Notes under the pieces: generated by a model
Told to the model about the DNA's origin: nothing
Databases searched by the model: none
What the model saw: the letters and a program-made list of their open reading frames with translations, nothing else
Assembly: GCF_003628125.1 (NCBI RefSeq)
Contig: NZ_RBZU01000003.1
Span: forward strand, 1 to 64,000
Source of the DNA: Pararobbsia silviterrae
Lineage (GTDB): Bacteria; Pseudomonadota; Gammaproteobacteria; Burkholderiales; Burkholderiaceae
Direction: 5' to 3'
Length of the DNA stretch: 64,000 bases
Position numbers and translations under genes: made by a program
Shown here: positions 48,988-57,478 of the stretch, piece after piece
How the letters are laid out: each line of letters starts with the position of its first letter
Position numbering within the stretch: the stretch's first letter is position 1

Positions 48988-50094
48988 ATGGCAACTCGCA
49001 AAAAGGCCAAATACCCGCGCGTGCACGCAAAGCACGGCGCCTGGTATTGGATCGAGCCGCGGGCAGGAAAATGGATACGGCTGTGCGCCATCGACGAGGG
49101 CGAGACGAAACTTGTCGATCGTCTGTCGGAGGAGCGCAAGAAGCAAGAGCGCCCGGAAGGTTCGGGAGACATGCGGCCCCTGATCGACATCTATGTCCGC
49201 ACGCACGCGCACCAGCACCGCGAGAAGGCGTGGCCGAAATACGGCGAGTATGCGGGTAACGGCTTTCGCAACGTCGACGTGAAGAACGTTCGGCCGGCGC
49301 ACGTCAGCCACTGGCTGAAGGTCAAGTACGCCGAGAAGCTGCCGATGCAACGCGTCATGCGCGCGTTCCTATCGGGCTTCTTTCAGTGGTGCGTGGAGAC
49401 GAATCGAATCAGCGTGAATCCATGCCGCGAGGTGAAGCTCAAGAAGCCGAAGCCCAACGCCACCTACATCACGGACGCGCATTTCGCGGCCATCCGATCG
49501 GCTATGGACTCGTACACCGCTGAGCGCGCAGACGGCAAGTTGATCGAGCGCCGGATCGGCAAGGGGGCGCTCATGCAGTGCTTCGTTGATCTGTGCTATT
49601 TGACCGTCCAACGTTCGACCGAAATCCGCATGCTCAAATGGTCGCAGGTTGACCGGCAAGCTGGCGTCATTCACTTCCTGCCGAGCAAGACTGAGGATTC
49701 GAGCGGCATCGCCGTTGACTTCGCGATATCGCCGGAAATCGCCGCAGTGCTGGATCGCATCAAGGAGCTGAACGGCGGCGTGCAGTACATCGGAGATTCG
49801 CCGGTATTCCGCACGGTGGATACGAGGGGGCGCGCGAAGCCGTACGAGGCGACGAGCATCCGATCGGCATGGAGGCGTGCGTGTGTGCGCGCAAAGCTGA
49901 CCGACGAGGGATACACGATCAAGATGATTCGCGCCAAGGCGCTGACTGACGCGGCCAAGGCTGGCTACGACATCAAGGCGCTTCAGGAGGCTGCAGCGCA
50001 CTCTACGCCAGCCATGACCGAGGACTACATCAAGCGGAGGGATGTGCCAGTCAGCGGCGTGCGATTGCACGTCCCGACTGCGAAGATGGCCTGA
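48988..50094 (+). CDS. int: Tyrosine-family phage integrase
   Basis: 368 residues. N-terminal arm-binding and core-binding domains, then the catalytic domain: Arg in VQRSTEIRMLKW, KxxR in TIKMIRAKALTDAAKAGY (Arg with Lys before it instead of the common His), His in AAAHSTPAMTEDYIKR with the nucleophile Tyr. Recombines attP with the tRNA-Pro 3' end; core copies flank the element and arm sites lie just after this gene. Confidence 0.95.
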   Translation: MATRKKAKYPRVHAKHGAWYWIEPRAGKWIRLCAIDEGETKLVDRLSEERKKQERPEGSGDMRPLIDIYVRTHAHQHREKAWPKYGEYAGNGFRNVDVKNVRPAHVSHWLKVKYAEKLPMQRVMRAFLSGFFQWCVETNRISVNPCREVKLKKPKPNATYITDAHFAAIRSAMDSYTAERADGKLIERRIGKGALMQCFVDLCYLTVQRSTEIRMLKWSQVDRQAGVIHFLPSKTEDSSGIAVDFAISPEIAAVLDRIKELNGGVQYIGDSPVFRTVDTRGRAKPYEATSIRSAWRRACVRAKLTDEGYTIKMIRAKALTDAAKAGYDIKALQEAAAHSTPAMTEDYIKRRDVPVSGVRLHVPTAKMA

Positions 50095-50108
50095 CCGTTA
50101 CAGGCCAC

Positions 50109-50151
50109 TTATTAGACGCTGAATAGACGGCGTTTTAGACAGAAGCCAACC
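50109..50151. promoter_or_regulatory. Candidate integrase arm-type sites, right end
   Basis: TTATTAGACGCTG (50109-50121), ATAGACGGCG (about 50123-50132) and TTTTAGACAGAAGCC (50133-50147) between the integrase stop and attR. They mirror the motifs at 9941-10019. Confidence 0.6.
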
Positions 50152-50177
50152 GATAAGCCGGAAAGCCTTGGGGTATA

Positions 50178-50223
50178 TGGTCGGAGCGATAGGATTCGAA
50201 CCTACGACCCTCTGATCCCAAAT
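50178..50223 (-). repeat. attR: phage-borne tRNA-Pro 3' end
   Basis: 46 bases identical to 9839-9884. Together with host bases 50224-50254 it completes the tRNA, so insertion does not inactivate the gene. Confidence 0.95.
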
Positions 50224-50254
50224 CAGATGCGCTACCAGGCTGCGCTACGCTCCG
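50178..50254 (-). tRNA. tRNA-Pro(TGG)
   Basis: 77 bases with encoded CCA. Acceptor CGGAGCG/CGCTCCG, anticodon loop TTTGGGA giving anticodon TGG, T-loop TTCGAAT. The 3' 46 bases come from the prophage attP, the 5' part from the host. Since TGG can read all CCN codons by wobble it is likely essential, which explains the restorative attachment. Confidence 0.97.
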
Positions 50255-50466
50255 AAGAGTCGAAGAATATATATGAGCCTGCCGCACAAGTCAAATTTGC
50301 GAACAGGCGCATCGCCTGTGATTCGCGCGTCGCCATCACACCATCGACATATGCGCGTGAGCATAATTCGGCCGCACTTGATCCCATCCTCGCCTATGCT
50401 TCTAAACGTCGTTGTTTGCATCGTTCGCGCTGCCGCACCCTTCTGCCCTACCTCTGCGCTCACGCA

Positions 50467-50946
50467 ATGAATCTGATTCTGTGGCGACACGCCGACGCTG
50501 AAAATCTTCCCGAGCGCATGCTCGATCATCACCCTTCCGATCTCCAGCGCCAGTTGACGGACCGCGGCCATAAACAAGCCGCGCAAATCGCCGCATGGCT
50601 CAACGCGCGACTCGACGACGACGCGCTGATCCTCGCGAGCCCCGCCGTGCGCGCCCAACAAACCGCCGTCGCACTGAACCGCCCGTTCGAGACGGTGCGC
50701 GAGATCGCGCCCGGCGCCGATACCTCGGCCGTGCTCGCCGCGGCCGGCTGGCCCGACGGCCGCGCGTCGACCGTCGTCATCGTCGGCCACCAACCCACGC
50801 TCGGCTCCATCGCGAGCCTGTTGCTCGCAGGCCACGAAGCGTCATGGTCGGTCAAGAAGGCCGGTGTCTGGTGGTTCTCGAATCGCCGGCGCGACGAAGA
50901 AGCCCAAGTCGTGCTGCGCGCCGTCGTCAATCCCGATCTCGTCTGA
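50467..50946 (+). CDS. sixA: Phosphohistidine phosphatase SixA
   Basis: 159 residues from the ATG at 50467. RHG-type signature LILWRHADAE (catalytic His8), then LTDRGHKQAAQIAAWL, ILASPAVRAQQTA and VIVGHQPTLGSIAS with the second His. Removes phosphate from phosphohistidine (Hpt/PTS-Ntr type) proteins. First host gene beyond the prophage; upstream 50255-50466 has no gene. Confidence 0.9.
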   Translation: MNLILWRHADAENLPERMLDHHPSDLQRQLTDRGHKQAAQIAAWLNARLDDDALILASPAVRAQQTAVALNRPFETVREIAPGADTSAVLAAAGWPDGRASTVVIVGHQPTLGSIASLLLAGHEASWSVKKAGVWWFSNRRRDEEAQVVLRAVVNPDLV

Positions 50947-51115
50947 TCGCCTCGCCCGCCCGTCTCGCCCGCCGCACGCGGGTGCGCCCCACGCGACACC
51001 GCACGATATCGCGCCGCACCCGCATCACGCGCATCTTCACGCCCACGTTCGCGCGACCCCGGCAGGTCGCTTCATGAATGACAAATGCGCGACGTCCCTG
51101 GGACGCTTCATCGTT

Positions 51116-51160
51116 TCGTCATGAAGTTTTCATGGGGTCGTCACGACCCGTTTTTACATT
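51116..51160 (+). promoter_or_regulatory. Pho box and -10 of the olsB-like gene
   Basis: Three heptamers at 11-bp period: TCGTCAT (51116-51122), TTTTCAT (51127-51133), TCGTCAC (51138-51144), each separated by four bases. Ten bases later comes TACATT (51155-51160), the -10 spacing used by PhoB-activated promoters. Predicts induction under phosphate limitation. Confidence 0.75.
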
Positions 51161-51205
51161 TGACCTTCATCGAAGTCACCCCTGACCATCCGAGGATTTC
51201 CGCCC

Positions 51206-52021
51206 ATGCGCGAATTGCCGACTCCGACCCTGCCGCTCGCCGAGCTCCCTGTCGACACTCGGAGGCGTCTTCCTCGTAGCGAAGACGCGGTTCCCCAGCA
51301 CAATCTCAGCGTGGCTTGGGCGCATAGCGAAGAAGCCCTTCGCGAAGCGCAACATCTGCGGTACCGCGTCTTCGCGGAGGAAATGGGCGCGCAATTGAGC
51401 GGCCCCGAAGGCCTCGATATCGACGCATTCGACAAGTACTGCGATCACCTGCTCGTACGCGATCTCGACACGCTCAAGGTCGTCGGCACTTACCGCGTCC
51501 TGCCTCCGCATCGCGCCGCGCAAATCGGCCGACTCTATTCGGAAGGCGAGTTCGATATCAGCCGCCTCACGCATCTGCGCCCGAAAATGGTCGAGGTCGG
51601 CCGCTCGTGCGTGCATGCGAACTACCGCAGCGGCTCGGTCATCATGTCGCTCTGGGGCGGTCTCGCGGCCTATATGAAGAAACACGGCTACGAAACGATG
51701 CTCGGCTGCGCGAGCGTGCCGATGGGCGATGGCGGCCACTATGCGGCGAATCTCTATCAAGCGCTGCGCGATACGTCGATGACGGATCCCGAGTACCGCG
51801 CGTTCCCGCACACGCCGCTGCCCGTCGACGAACTGCACACGGGCGCGAGCGTCTCCGCGCCGCCGCTGATCAAGGGATATTTGCGTCTCGGCGCAAAAAT
51901 CTGCGGCGCACCGGCCTGGGATCCGCATTTCAACACGGCTGATTTCCTGACGCTGTTCCGCTTGTCCGATATCAACGCGCGCTACGCACGCCACTTCATG
52001 GGCGACGCCGCATCGCGCTAA
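51206..52021 (+). CDS. olsB: Ornithine N-acyltransferase OlsB-like (ornithine-lipid synthesis)
   Basis: 271 residues of the GNAT-type acyltransferase family: AQHLRYRVFAEEMGA, DIDAFDKYCDHLLVRD, VVGTYRVLPP, MVEVGRSCVHANYRSGSVIM, LIKGYLRLGAKICGAPAWD. This pattern is the OlsB/haemolysin-like N-acyltransferase that adds a 3-hydroxy-acyl chain from ACP to ornithine, making lyso-ornithine lipid, a phosphorus-free membrane lipid. The Pho box upstream and the neighbouring phosphate genes fit that job. A different acyl-amino-acid product is possible. Confidence 0.82.
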   Translation: MRELPTPTLPLAELPVDTRRRLPRSEDAVPQHNLSVAWAHSEEALREAQHLRYRVFAEEMGAQLSGPEGLDIDAFDKYCDHLLVRDLDTLKVVGTYRVLPPHRAAQIGRLYSEGEFDISRLTHLRPKMVEVGRSCVHANYRSGSVIMSLWGGLAAYMKKHGYETMLGCASVPMGDGGHYAANLYQALRDTSMTDPEYRAFPHTPLPVDELHTGASVSAPPLIKGYLRLGAKICGAPAWDPHFNTADFLTLFRLSDINARYARHFMGDAASR

Positions 52022-52030
52022 CTGTATCCG

Positions 52031-52063
52031 ACGTCGATACGCACTCGATGTGCGTATCGACGT
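52031..52063. terminator. Bidirectional hairpin between olsB and ppx
   Basis: A 14-bp perfect stem with a five-base loop in the short space between convergent genes. No U-tract on either strand, so termination may be weak or factor-dependent. Confidence 0.55.
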
Positions 52064-52086
52064 GATGCTCGGTCAACCGCGTCCGT

Positions 52087-53604
52087 TCAGTCCGCTCGGT
52101 CCGTATAGACCACGCGGTATCCGTAGCCGACCTTCTCCCACTCCTGCGCCTCGCGCAACAAGTTGTAATCGGTCAGCGGATTCTCATCGACCCAGGCCTT
52201 CGGCACGCGCACTTCGAAGCGTTTCCCGTCTTCCTTGACGGCGATCGCAGGCATTGCGACATCGGCGCGACGACGGCACAACAACACGGCCAGACGCAGA
52301 CAGAACAGCAGACGCCATTCGACCGTATGCGTCTGCGAGAGCTTGCCGAGTTTGCCCGCATGTCCGAGCACGAGACCCGCGAGACGCGCCTGATCGGTTC
52401 GCGAAAAGCCCGGCATGTCCGCATTGCTCGCGATATACGCCGAGTGCTTGTGATACGCGCTATGCGAGATCGACAGCCCGATTTCATGCAATGCCGCGGC
52501 CCACTGAAGAAACAAACGCGCCTCGGCGACCGCATCGTCATCGGTATCCGCGATCTGGTCGTAGAACGACGTCGCGAGTTCGGCGATACGCTGGCCTTGC
52601 TCGTGATCGACGCCATATCGCCGCGAAAACCCTTCGACGGTGATCGAGCGCATATCCTCGTGATGCGAGCGGCCGAGCAAGTCGTAGAGCACGCCGAGCC
52701 GCAACGCGCCGTCGGTCGTATCCGCATACTCGATACCGAGTTCGTCGAAGACCGCGATCATGATCGAGAGTCCGCCCGCGAGCACGGGCACGCGATCGGC
52801 CTTCAAGGCGATGAGCTTCGCGCGATTGACGTTCTCGGCCTTGATCAACGCGCGCTTGAGCTTCTCGAGACCGCCGCGCGTGATGCCGTGCGTGACGCCC
52901 GGATCATTGAAGTTGTTGGCTTCGATGAGTTCCGCGAGCGCACGCGCGGTGCCCGACGAACCGATCGCCTGCTCCCAACCCGCGCTCCGGTATTCGCTCG
53001 AGATAATCTGGATTTCACGGCGCGCGGCAAGTTCGGCCTGCCGCATCGCATAGTCGTCGATATTGCCGCTTGGGAAAAAGGTCTGGCTATGACTCACGCA
53101 GCCGATATACAGACTCTCCATGATCAGCGGATCGTAGTCCTGGCCGATGATGAATTCCGTCGAGCCGCCGCCGATATCGACAACGAGACGCTTGCCCGCG
53201 ATCGTCGGCACCGAATGCGCCGCGCCCGCGTAAATCAAACGCGCTTCCTCGCGCCCCGCGATGACCTCGATCGGAAATCCGAGCGCGCGCTCGGCCTCGC
53301 CGAGAAAATCGCCCGCATTCTTCGCGACGCGCAATGCATTTGTCGCGACCGCGCGCACATGATCGGGATGAAAATCGCGCAGCCGTTCGCCGAACCGCTT
53401 GAGCGCTTCCCATCCGCGTAACTGGGCCGGTCGGTCAAGATATTTATCGCGTGATAAACCCGCGCCGAGGCGCACCGGCTCGCGCAATGCGTCGACCGGA
53501 TAGATCTGACTACCCGCCGCGCTTTCCTCTACGCGACCGACAATCAACCGGAAGCTGTTCGAACCTAGGTCGACCGATGCAAGGAGTTGTGCGTGTTGGG
53601 ACAT
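52087..53604 (-). CDS. ppx: Exopolyphosphatase Ppx/GppA
   Basis: 505 residues. Actin-like ATPase fold motifs: ASVDLGSNSFRLIVGRV, AVATNALRVAKNAGDFL, VIAGREEARLIYAGA, VVDIGGGSTEFIIG, and GSSGTARALAEL. HD-type C-terminal domain from about 320. Removes terminal phosphate from polyphosphate. Divergent from ppk across 165 bases, as in many proteobacteria. Confidence 0.95.
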   Translation of the reverse strand: MSQHAQLLASVDLGSNSFRLIVGRVEESAAGSQIYPVDALREPVRLGAGLSRDKYLDRPAQLRGWEALKRFGERLRDFHPDHVRAVATNALRVAKNAGDFLGEAERALGFPIEVIAGREEARLIYAGAAHSVPTIAGKRLVVDIGGGSTEFIIGQDYDPLIMESLYIGCVSHSQTFFPSGNIDDYAMRQAELAARREIQIISSEYRSAGWEQAIGSSGTARALAELIEANNFNDPGVTHGITRGGLEKLKRALIKAENVNRAKLIALKADRVPVLAGGLSIMIAVFDELGIEYADTTDGALRLGVLYDLLGRSHHEDMRSITVEGFSRRYGVDHEQGQRIAELATSFYDQIADTDDDAVAEARLFLQWAAALHEIGLSISHSAYHKHSAYIASNADMPGFSRTDQARLAGLVLGHAGKLGKLSQTHTVEWRLLFCLRLAVLLCRRRADVAMPAIAVKEDGKRFEVRVPKAWVDENPLTDYNLLREAQEWEKVGYGYRVVYTDRAD

Positions 53605-53769
53605 GCGTGATTTGAAATATATTCGTGGTTACCCAGTGACGGCCGTCATGGCCGAGGGTATACAGTTGCAGCGTAAAGTTTGTGACAATGCCTGTCATCA
53701 CGAATGCGACATGATACTGTGAGACCCTCCGAAAGTCCTTCAACTTCGAATTCATCGATCTCATCGCTC

Positions 53770-55839
53770 ATGCGTTACCCGCTTCTCAATCGCGAACTCG
53801 GCATTCTCAGCTTTAACGAACGCGTGCTCGCGCAGGCAGAAGACGAATCGGTGCCGCTGCTTGAGCGGCTTAGGTTTGTCTGTATTACATCGAGCAATCT
53901 CGACGAATTCTTTGAAGTCCGCATGGCCGGTCTTCAAGAACAAATGCGTGACAACCCCGGTGCGTTGACGCCCGATGGCATGTCATTGCAACAGGTCTAC
54001 GATCAGGTCGTCGAACGCGCGCAGAAACTCGTGCATCGTCAGTACACGATGCTCGACGGCATCCTGCCGCGACTCGAACAGGAAGGCATCGTTTTTCACA
54101 ATGTCGACGAGCTCACGGACGTGCAAAACGAGTGGGCGCGCGAATACTTCCAGGACGAATTGTTGCCCGTCCTGACACCGATCGGACTCGACCCCGCGCA
54201 CCCGTTTCCGCGCGTGCTCAACAAGAGCCTGAATTTCGCCGTCGAACTCGAAGGCAAGGATGCGTTCGGCCGTCAGGCCGTCATGGGCATCGTGCAGGCG
54301 CCGCGCGCGCTGCCGCGCCTCATCAAGATGCCGCATGAGCTGTCGGGCTACCCGTATGGCTTCGTGCTGCTGAGCACGCTCATGCAGCGCTTCGTCGGCG
54401 AGCTGTTCCCCCGGCTCACGGTCAAGAGCTGCAACCAGTTCCGCATCACGCGCAATAGCGAACTGTTCGTCGACGAAGACGAAATCACGAATCTGCGCAT
54501 CGCGCTTCAGGGCGAATTGCCCGCGCGCCATCTCGGCGCGGCGGTGCGTCTCGAAGTCTCGGCCGACACGCCCAAGCATCTCGTGCGACGCATGATGGAC
54601 GAAGCGGGTCTGCACGAGCAGGACTGCTATCGCGTCGATGGTCCCGTGAATCTCGTGCGGCTGATGCAACTGCCCGATCTCGTCGATCGTCCCGATCTCA
54701 AGTTCGTGCCGCATGTCCCGTCGACGCCGAAGGCCCTCGCGAACACGCCGAGCCTGTTCGCGGCGATCGACCGCGGCGACGTGCTGCTCCATCATCCGTA
54801 CGAAAGCTTTCAGCCCGTGCTCGACCTGCTGCTCGAAGCCGCGAACGACCCGAACGTCGTCGCGATCAAGCAGACGATCTATCGCACGGGCAGCGTCTCG
54901 CCGCTCATGGACGCGCTCATGCAGGCCGCGCGCAACGGCAAGGAAGTCACCGTCGTGGTCGAGCTGCTCGCGCGCTTCGACGAAGAGACGAATATCAATT
55001 GGGCCGCGCAACTCGAATCGGTCGGCGCGCATGTCGTCTACGGCGTCGTCGGCCACAAGTGCCACGCGAAGATGATCCTGATCGTGCGGCGCGTCGTCGA
55101 GAACGGCAAGCCGCATCTGCGGCGCTACGTGCACCTCGGCACGGGCAACTATCATCCGCGCACCGCTCGGCTCTATACGGACTTCGGTCTCATGACGTCC
55201 GAGCCCAAGATCTGTGAAGACGTGCATCACGTGTTCCAGCAACTGACGGGCATCGGCGCCGAGATCACGCTGCATCGTCTCTGGCAATCGCCGTTCACGC
55301 TGCATCCGCGGCTCGTCGATGCAATCCGCGCCGAGACCGAACACGCACGCGCGGGCCGCAAGGCGCGCATCGTCGCGAAGATGAACGCGCTGCTCGAACC
55401 GACCGTGATTCACGCGCTGTACGACGCATCGCAAGCGGGCGTCAAGATCGATCTGATCGTACGCGGCGTCTGTTCGCTGCAGCCCGGTGTGCCGGGACTG
55501 TCCGAAAACATCTCGGTGCGCTCGGTCGTGGGCCGCTTCCTCGAACACCATCGGATCTACTACTTCTACGCGAACGGCGATGAGGACGTCTATCTGTCGA
55601 GCGCGGACTGGATGGATCGCAACTTCTTCCGGCGCGTCGAAGTCGCGTTCCCAATTCTCGATCGGCGGCTCAAACGGCGCGTGATCGCCGAAGGCCTGTC
55701 GGCCTTCCTCGGCGACAATCAGGCCGCCTGGGTCATGCAAAGCGATGGACACTACCGCCGCCGCAGACCCGGCAAGACTTCGCGCAACGCGCAGATGAGC
55801 CTGCTCGCGAAGCTCTGCAGCGATACCGTGGCGCCTTGA
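53770..55839 (+). CDS. ppk: Polyphosphate kinase Ppk1
   Basis: 689 residues from the ATG at 53770, chosen because the length and the active-site His then match E. coli Ppk (about 688 residues, His435); an in-frame ATG at 53704 would add 22 Ser/Thr-rich residues. Markers: LNRELGILSFNERVLAQA, SSNLDEFFEVRMAGLQ, the phospho-acceptor His in GHKCHAKMILIVRR, and HLGTGNYHPRTARLYTD. Makes polyphosphate from ATP. A CTGTCAT heptamer at 53692-53698 may be half of a Pho box. Ends at a strong terminator shared with phoR. Confidence 0.95.
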   Translation: MRYPLLNRELGILSFNERVLAQAEDESVPLLERLRFVCITSSNLDEFFEVRMAGLQEQMRDNPGALTPDGMSLQQVYDQVVERAQKLVHRQYTMLDGILPRLEQEGIVFHNVDELTDVQNEWAREYFQDELLPVLTPIGLDPAHPFPRVLNKSLNFAVELEGKDAFGRQAVMGIVQAPRALPRLIKMPHELSGYPYGFVLLSTLMQRFVGELFPRLTVKSCNQFRITRNSELFVDEDEITNLRIALQGELPARHLGAAVRLEVSADTPKHLVRRMMDEAGLHEQDCYRVDGPVNLVRLMQLPDLVDRPDLKFVPHVPSTPKALANTPSLFAAIDRGDVLLHHPYESFQPVLDLLLEAANDPNVVAIKQTIYRTGSVSPLMDALMQAARNGKEVTVVVELLARFDEETNINWAAQLESVGAHVVYGVVGHKCHAKMILIVRRVVENGKPHLRRYVHLGTGNYHPRTARLYTDFGLMTSEPKICEDVHHVFQQLTGIGAEITLHRLWQSPFTLHPRLVDAIRAETEHARAGRKARIVAKMNALLEPTVIHALYDASQAGVKIDLIVRGVCSLQPGVPGLSENISVRSVVGRFLEHHRIYYFYANGDEDVYLSSADWMDRNFFRRVEVAFPILDRRLKRRVIAEGLSAFLGDNQAAWVMQSDGHYRRRRPGKTSRNAQMSLLAKLCSDTVAP

Positions 55840-55885
55840 GCGTCGTCGAGGCGGGCGTGCCGTGAATGCATGCCCGCCTCGAACG

Positions 55886-55932
55886 AAAAAGGGGCTGAGA
55901 TCCGGCATAAACCGGTCTCAGCCCCTTTTTTT
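55886..55932. terminator. Bidirectional terminator between ppk and phoR
   Basis: Long GC-rich stem (AGGGGCTGAGA with TCTCAGCCCCT) flanked by A-run on one side and seven T on the other, so it works for both convergent transcripts. Confidence 0.9.
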
Positions 55933-56001
55933 ACGCGGTATTTCGTTAGTGCGTTAAGCGACGATGACGCTCGACACTCGCCGAGGCATCGCCATGCCGG
56001 C

Positions 56002-57324
56002 TCAGATCGCCTTCGCCGCGGCCACCTTGTCGCGGAACGTTCGCGCCGCGGCGAAGCGCACCGCAAACTCGCTGCCGCGCCCTTCTTCGCTCTTGACCTG
56101 AAGCAACGCATCGTGCCGTTGCAGCACGTGCTTGACGATCGCAAGGCCGAGTCCGGTGCCGCCCGTGTCGCGCGAACGGCTACGATCGACGCGATAGAAG
56201 CGCTCGGTCAGACGCGGGATATGTTCGGCCGGAATCCCGATGCCGGTATCCGTGACAGAGAACACCGCGCCGTCGCCCGTATCGCGCCAGCGGATCGTGA
56301 TCTTGCCGCCCTCGGGCGTATAGCGGACCGCATTGCTCACGAGATTGCCGAGCGCGCTCATGAGCTCGTTCTCGGCGCCGACGACCGTCAGCCCGTCGTC
56401 GGCTTCCATCTCGATCGTATGCTTTCCGCTCGACAAGCCGAGCGCGTCATCGCGCAGATGGCGCAGCAAATTCGGCATGTCGATCATATGCTCGACGGGC
56501 GGCTTCGCATCGCCTTCGAGCTTCGCGAGCACGAGCAGATCGTTGACGATGATCTGCATGCGCGCGGCCTGCTGCGCCATGATGTCGAGATATCGCGCGC
56601 GATCGGCCTCCGAGAGCGGCAGCTCGCGCATCGTTTCGAGAAAGCCCGACAGCACCGTCAGCGGCGTCTTGAGTTCGTGCGAGACGTTCGCGACGAAATC
56701 TCGGCGCATCGAATCGGTACGTTCGAGTTCGGTGATGTCCTGCGTGAGGACGAGCTTGCGATTGTCGCCATACGGAAATGCCTGCACGGCGAGGACTTTC
56801 TGGCGATTCTCGCCCATGCCGCGCATATGAAGATCCTCGTCGTAACGCTGCTGATGCAGATAGCGGACGAAGTCCGGATGACGGACGAGATGCGTGATGT
56901 GCTGGCGCAAATCGCGCTTCGTATCGAATCCGAAATGCGACTCGGCGATCGCGTTGCTCCATTCGATCTGGTTCTGGTCGTCGAGCATGACCACGCCGTT
57001 CGGCGATGCCTGGATCGCCTGGATAAAGCGCTGGTGCTGCATCTCGACTTGCCGGATCTGCGAATGCCAGCGTTTGACGAGCTTGTGAAGGCGATAGTAG
57101 ATCTCGCCCCAGATGCCCGGCGCATGGATCACCTCGTCGTGCGCCGGCGCTTCGAGCGCATGCCAGAGCCGCCGCGTCTGGATACTGTTGAACACGACAT
57201 AGCCGACGAGCGCGACACCCAGGAAAATCGGCGCAACGGCGGGCCTGCACCACATGCCGAGCCCGAGCGCGATAAGTGCCACGACGAGCAGGGACACCAT
57301 TGCGCGTGTCCAGATGACGTTCAT
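56002..57324 (-). CDS. phoR: Phosphate sensor histidine kinase PhoR
   Basis: 440 residues from the ATG at 57324. Two membrane segments (about 8-25 and 28-46), linker, PAS-like sensor (96-200), then His216 in VANVSHELKT, NLVSNAVRYTP (N box) and G1/G2 boxes DTGIGIPAEH, GGTGLGLAI. Autophosphorylates and controls PhoB; the Pst complex and PhoU signal to it. Last gene of the pst-pho operon, 154 bases after phoB. Confidence 0.95.
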   Translation of the reverse strand: MNVIWTRAMVSLLVVALIALGLGMWCRPAVAPIFLGVALVGYVVFNSIQTRRLWHALEAPAHDEVIHAPGIWGEIYYRLHKLVKRWHSQIRQVEMQHQRFIQAIQASPNGVVMLDDQNQIEWSNAIAESHFGFDTKRDLRQHITHLVRHPDFVRYLHQQRYDEDLHMRGMGENRQKVLAVQAFPYGDNRKLVLTQDITELERTDSMRRDFVANVSHELKTPLTVLSGFLETMRELPLSEADRARYLDIMAQQAARMQIIVNDLLVLAKLEGDAKPPVEHMIDMPNLLRHLRDDALGLSSGKHTIEMEADDGLTVVGAENELMSALGNLVSNAVRYTPEGGKITIRWRDTGDGAVFSVTDTGIGIPAEHIPRLTERFYRVDRSRSRDTGGTGLGLAIVKHVLQRHDALLQVKSEEGRGSEFAVRFAAARTFRDKVAAAKAI

Positions 57325-57478
57325 GCGAGACCTGATTCTATCGACGGCGCGCACGCGCACCGGGTTAAGGTCGCGGTGTCATCACACACCGCATGCAAGC
57401 CTCAAAGCCTCTTCACGATTGTCGCGCGCGCGTGCAATGCGCTGCCCGCGACAATCGGCGTCACGATGCGACGCGCGA

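Larger units (their letters stand above)
9839..50223. mobile_element. Temperate podovirus-like prophage in tRNA-Pro
   Basis: A 40.4-kb element bounded by identical 46-bp copies of the tRNA-Pro 3' end, with a tyrosine integrase just inside the right end. It has immunity, replication, recombination, packaging, head, tail, ejection and lysis modules, with the big packaging and virion genes intact. No tape measure, tail tube, sheath or baseplate genes are seen; the virion set is portal, scaffold, SU10-like capsid, adaptor, P22-gp10-like protein, ejection proteins and an S74 fibre, so a short-tailed virion is inferred. Gene overlaps of ATGA type dominate. I saw no broken essential gene, so it may be inducible. 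Confidence 0.92.

Noticed and set aside
53983-55908. 641-codon open frame on the minus strand opposite ppk
   Set aside because: Antisense shadow of ppk; no domain and no ribosome site.
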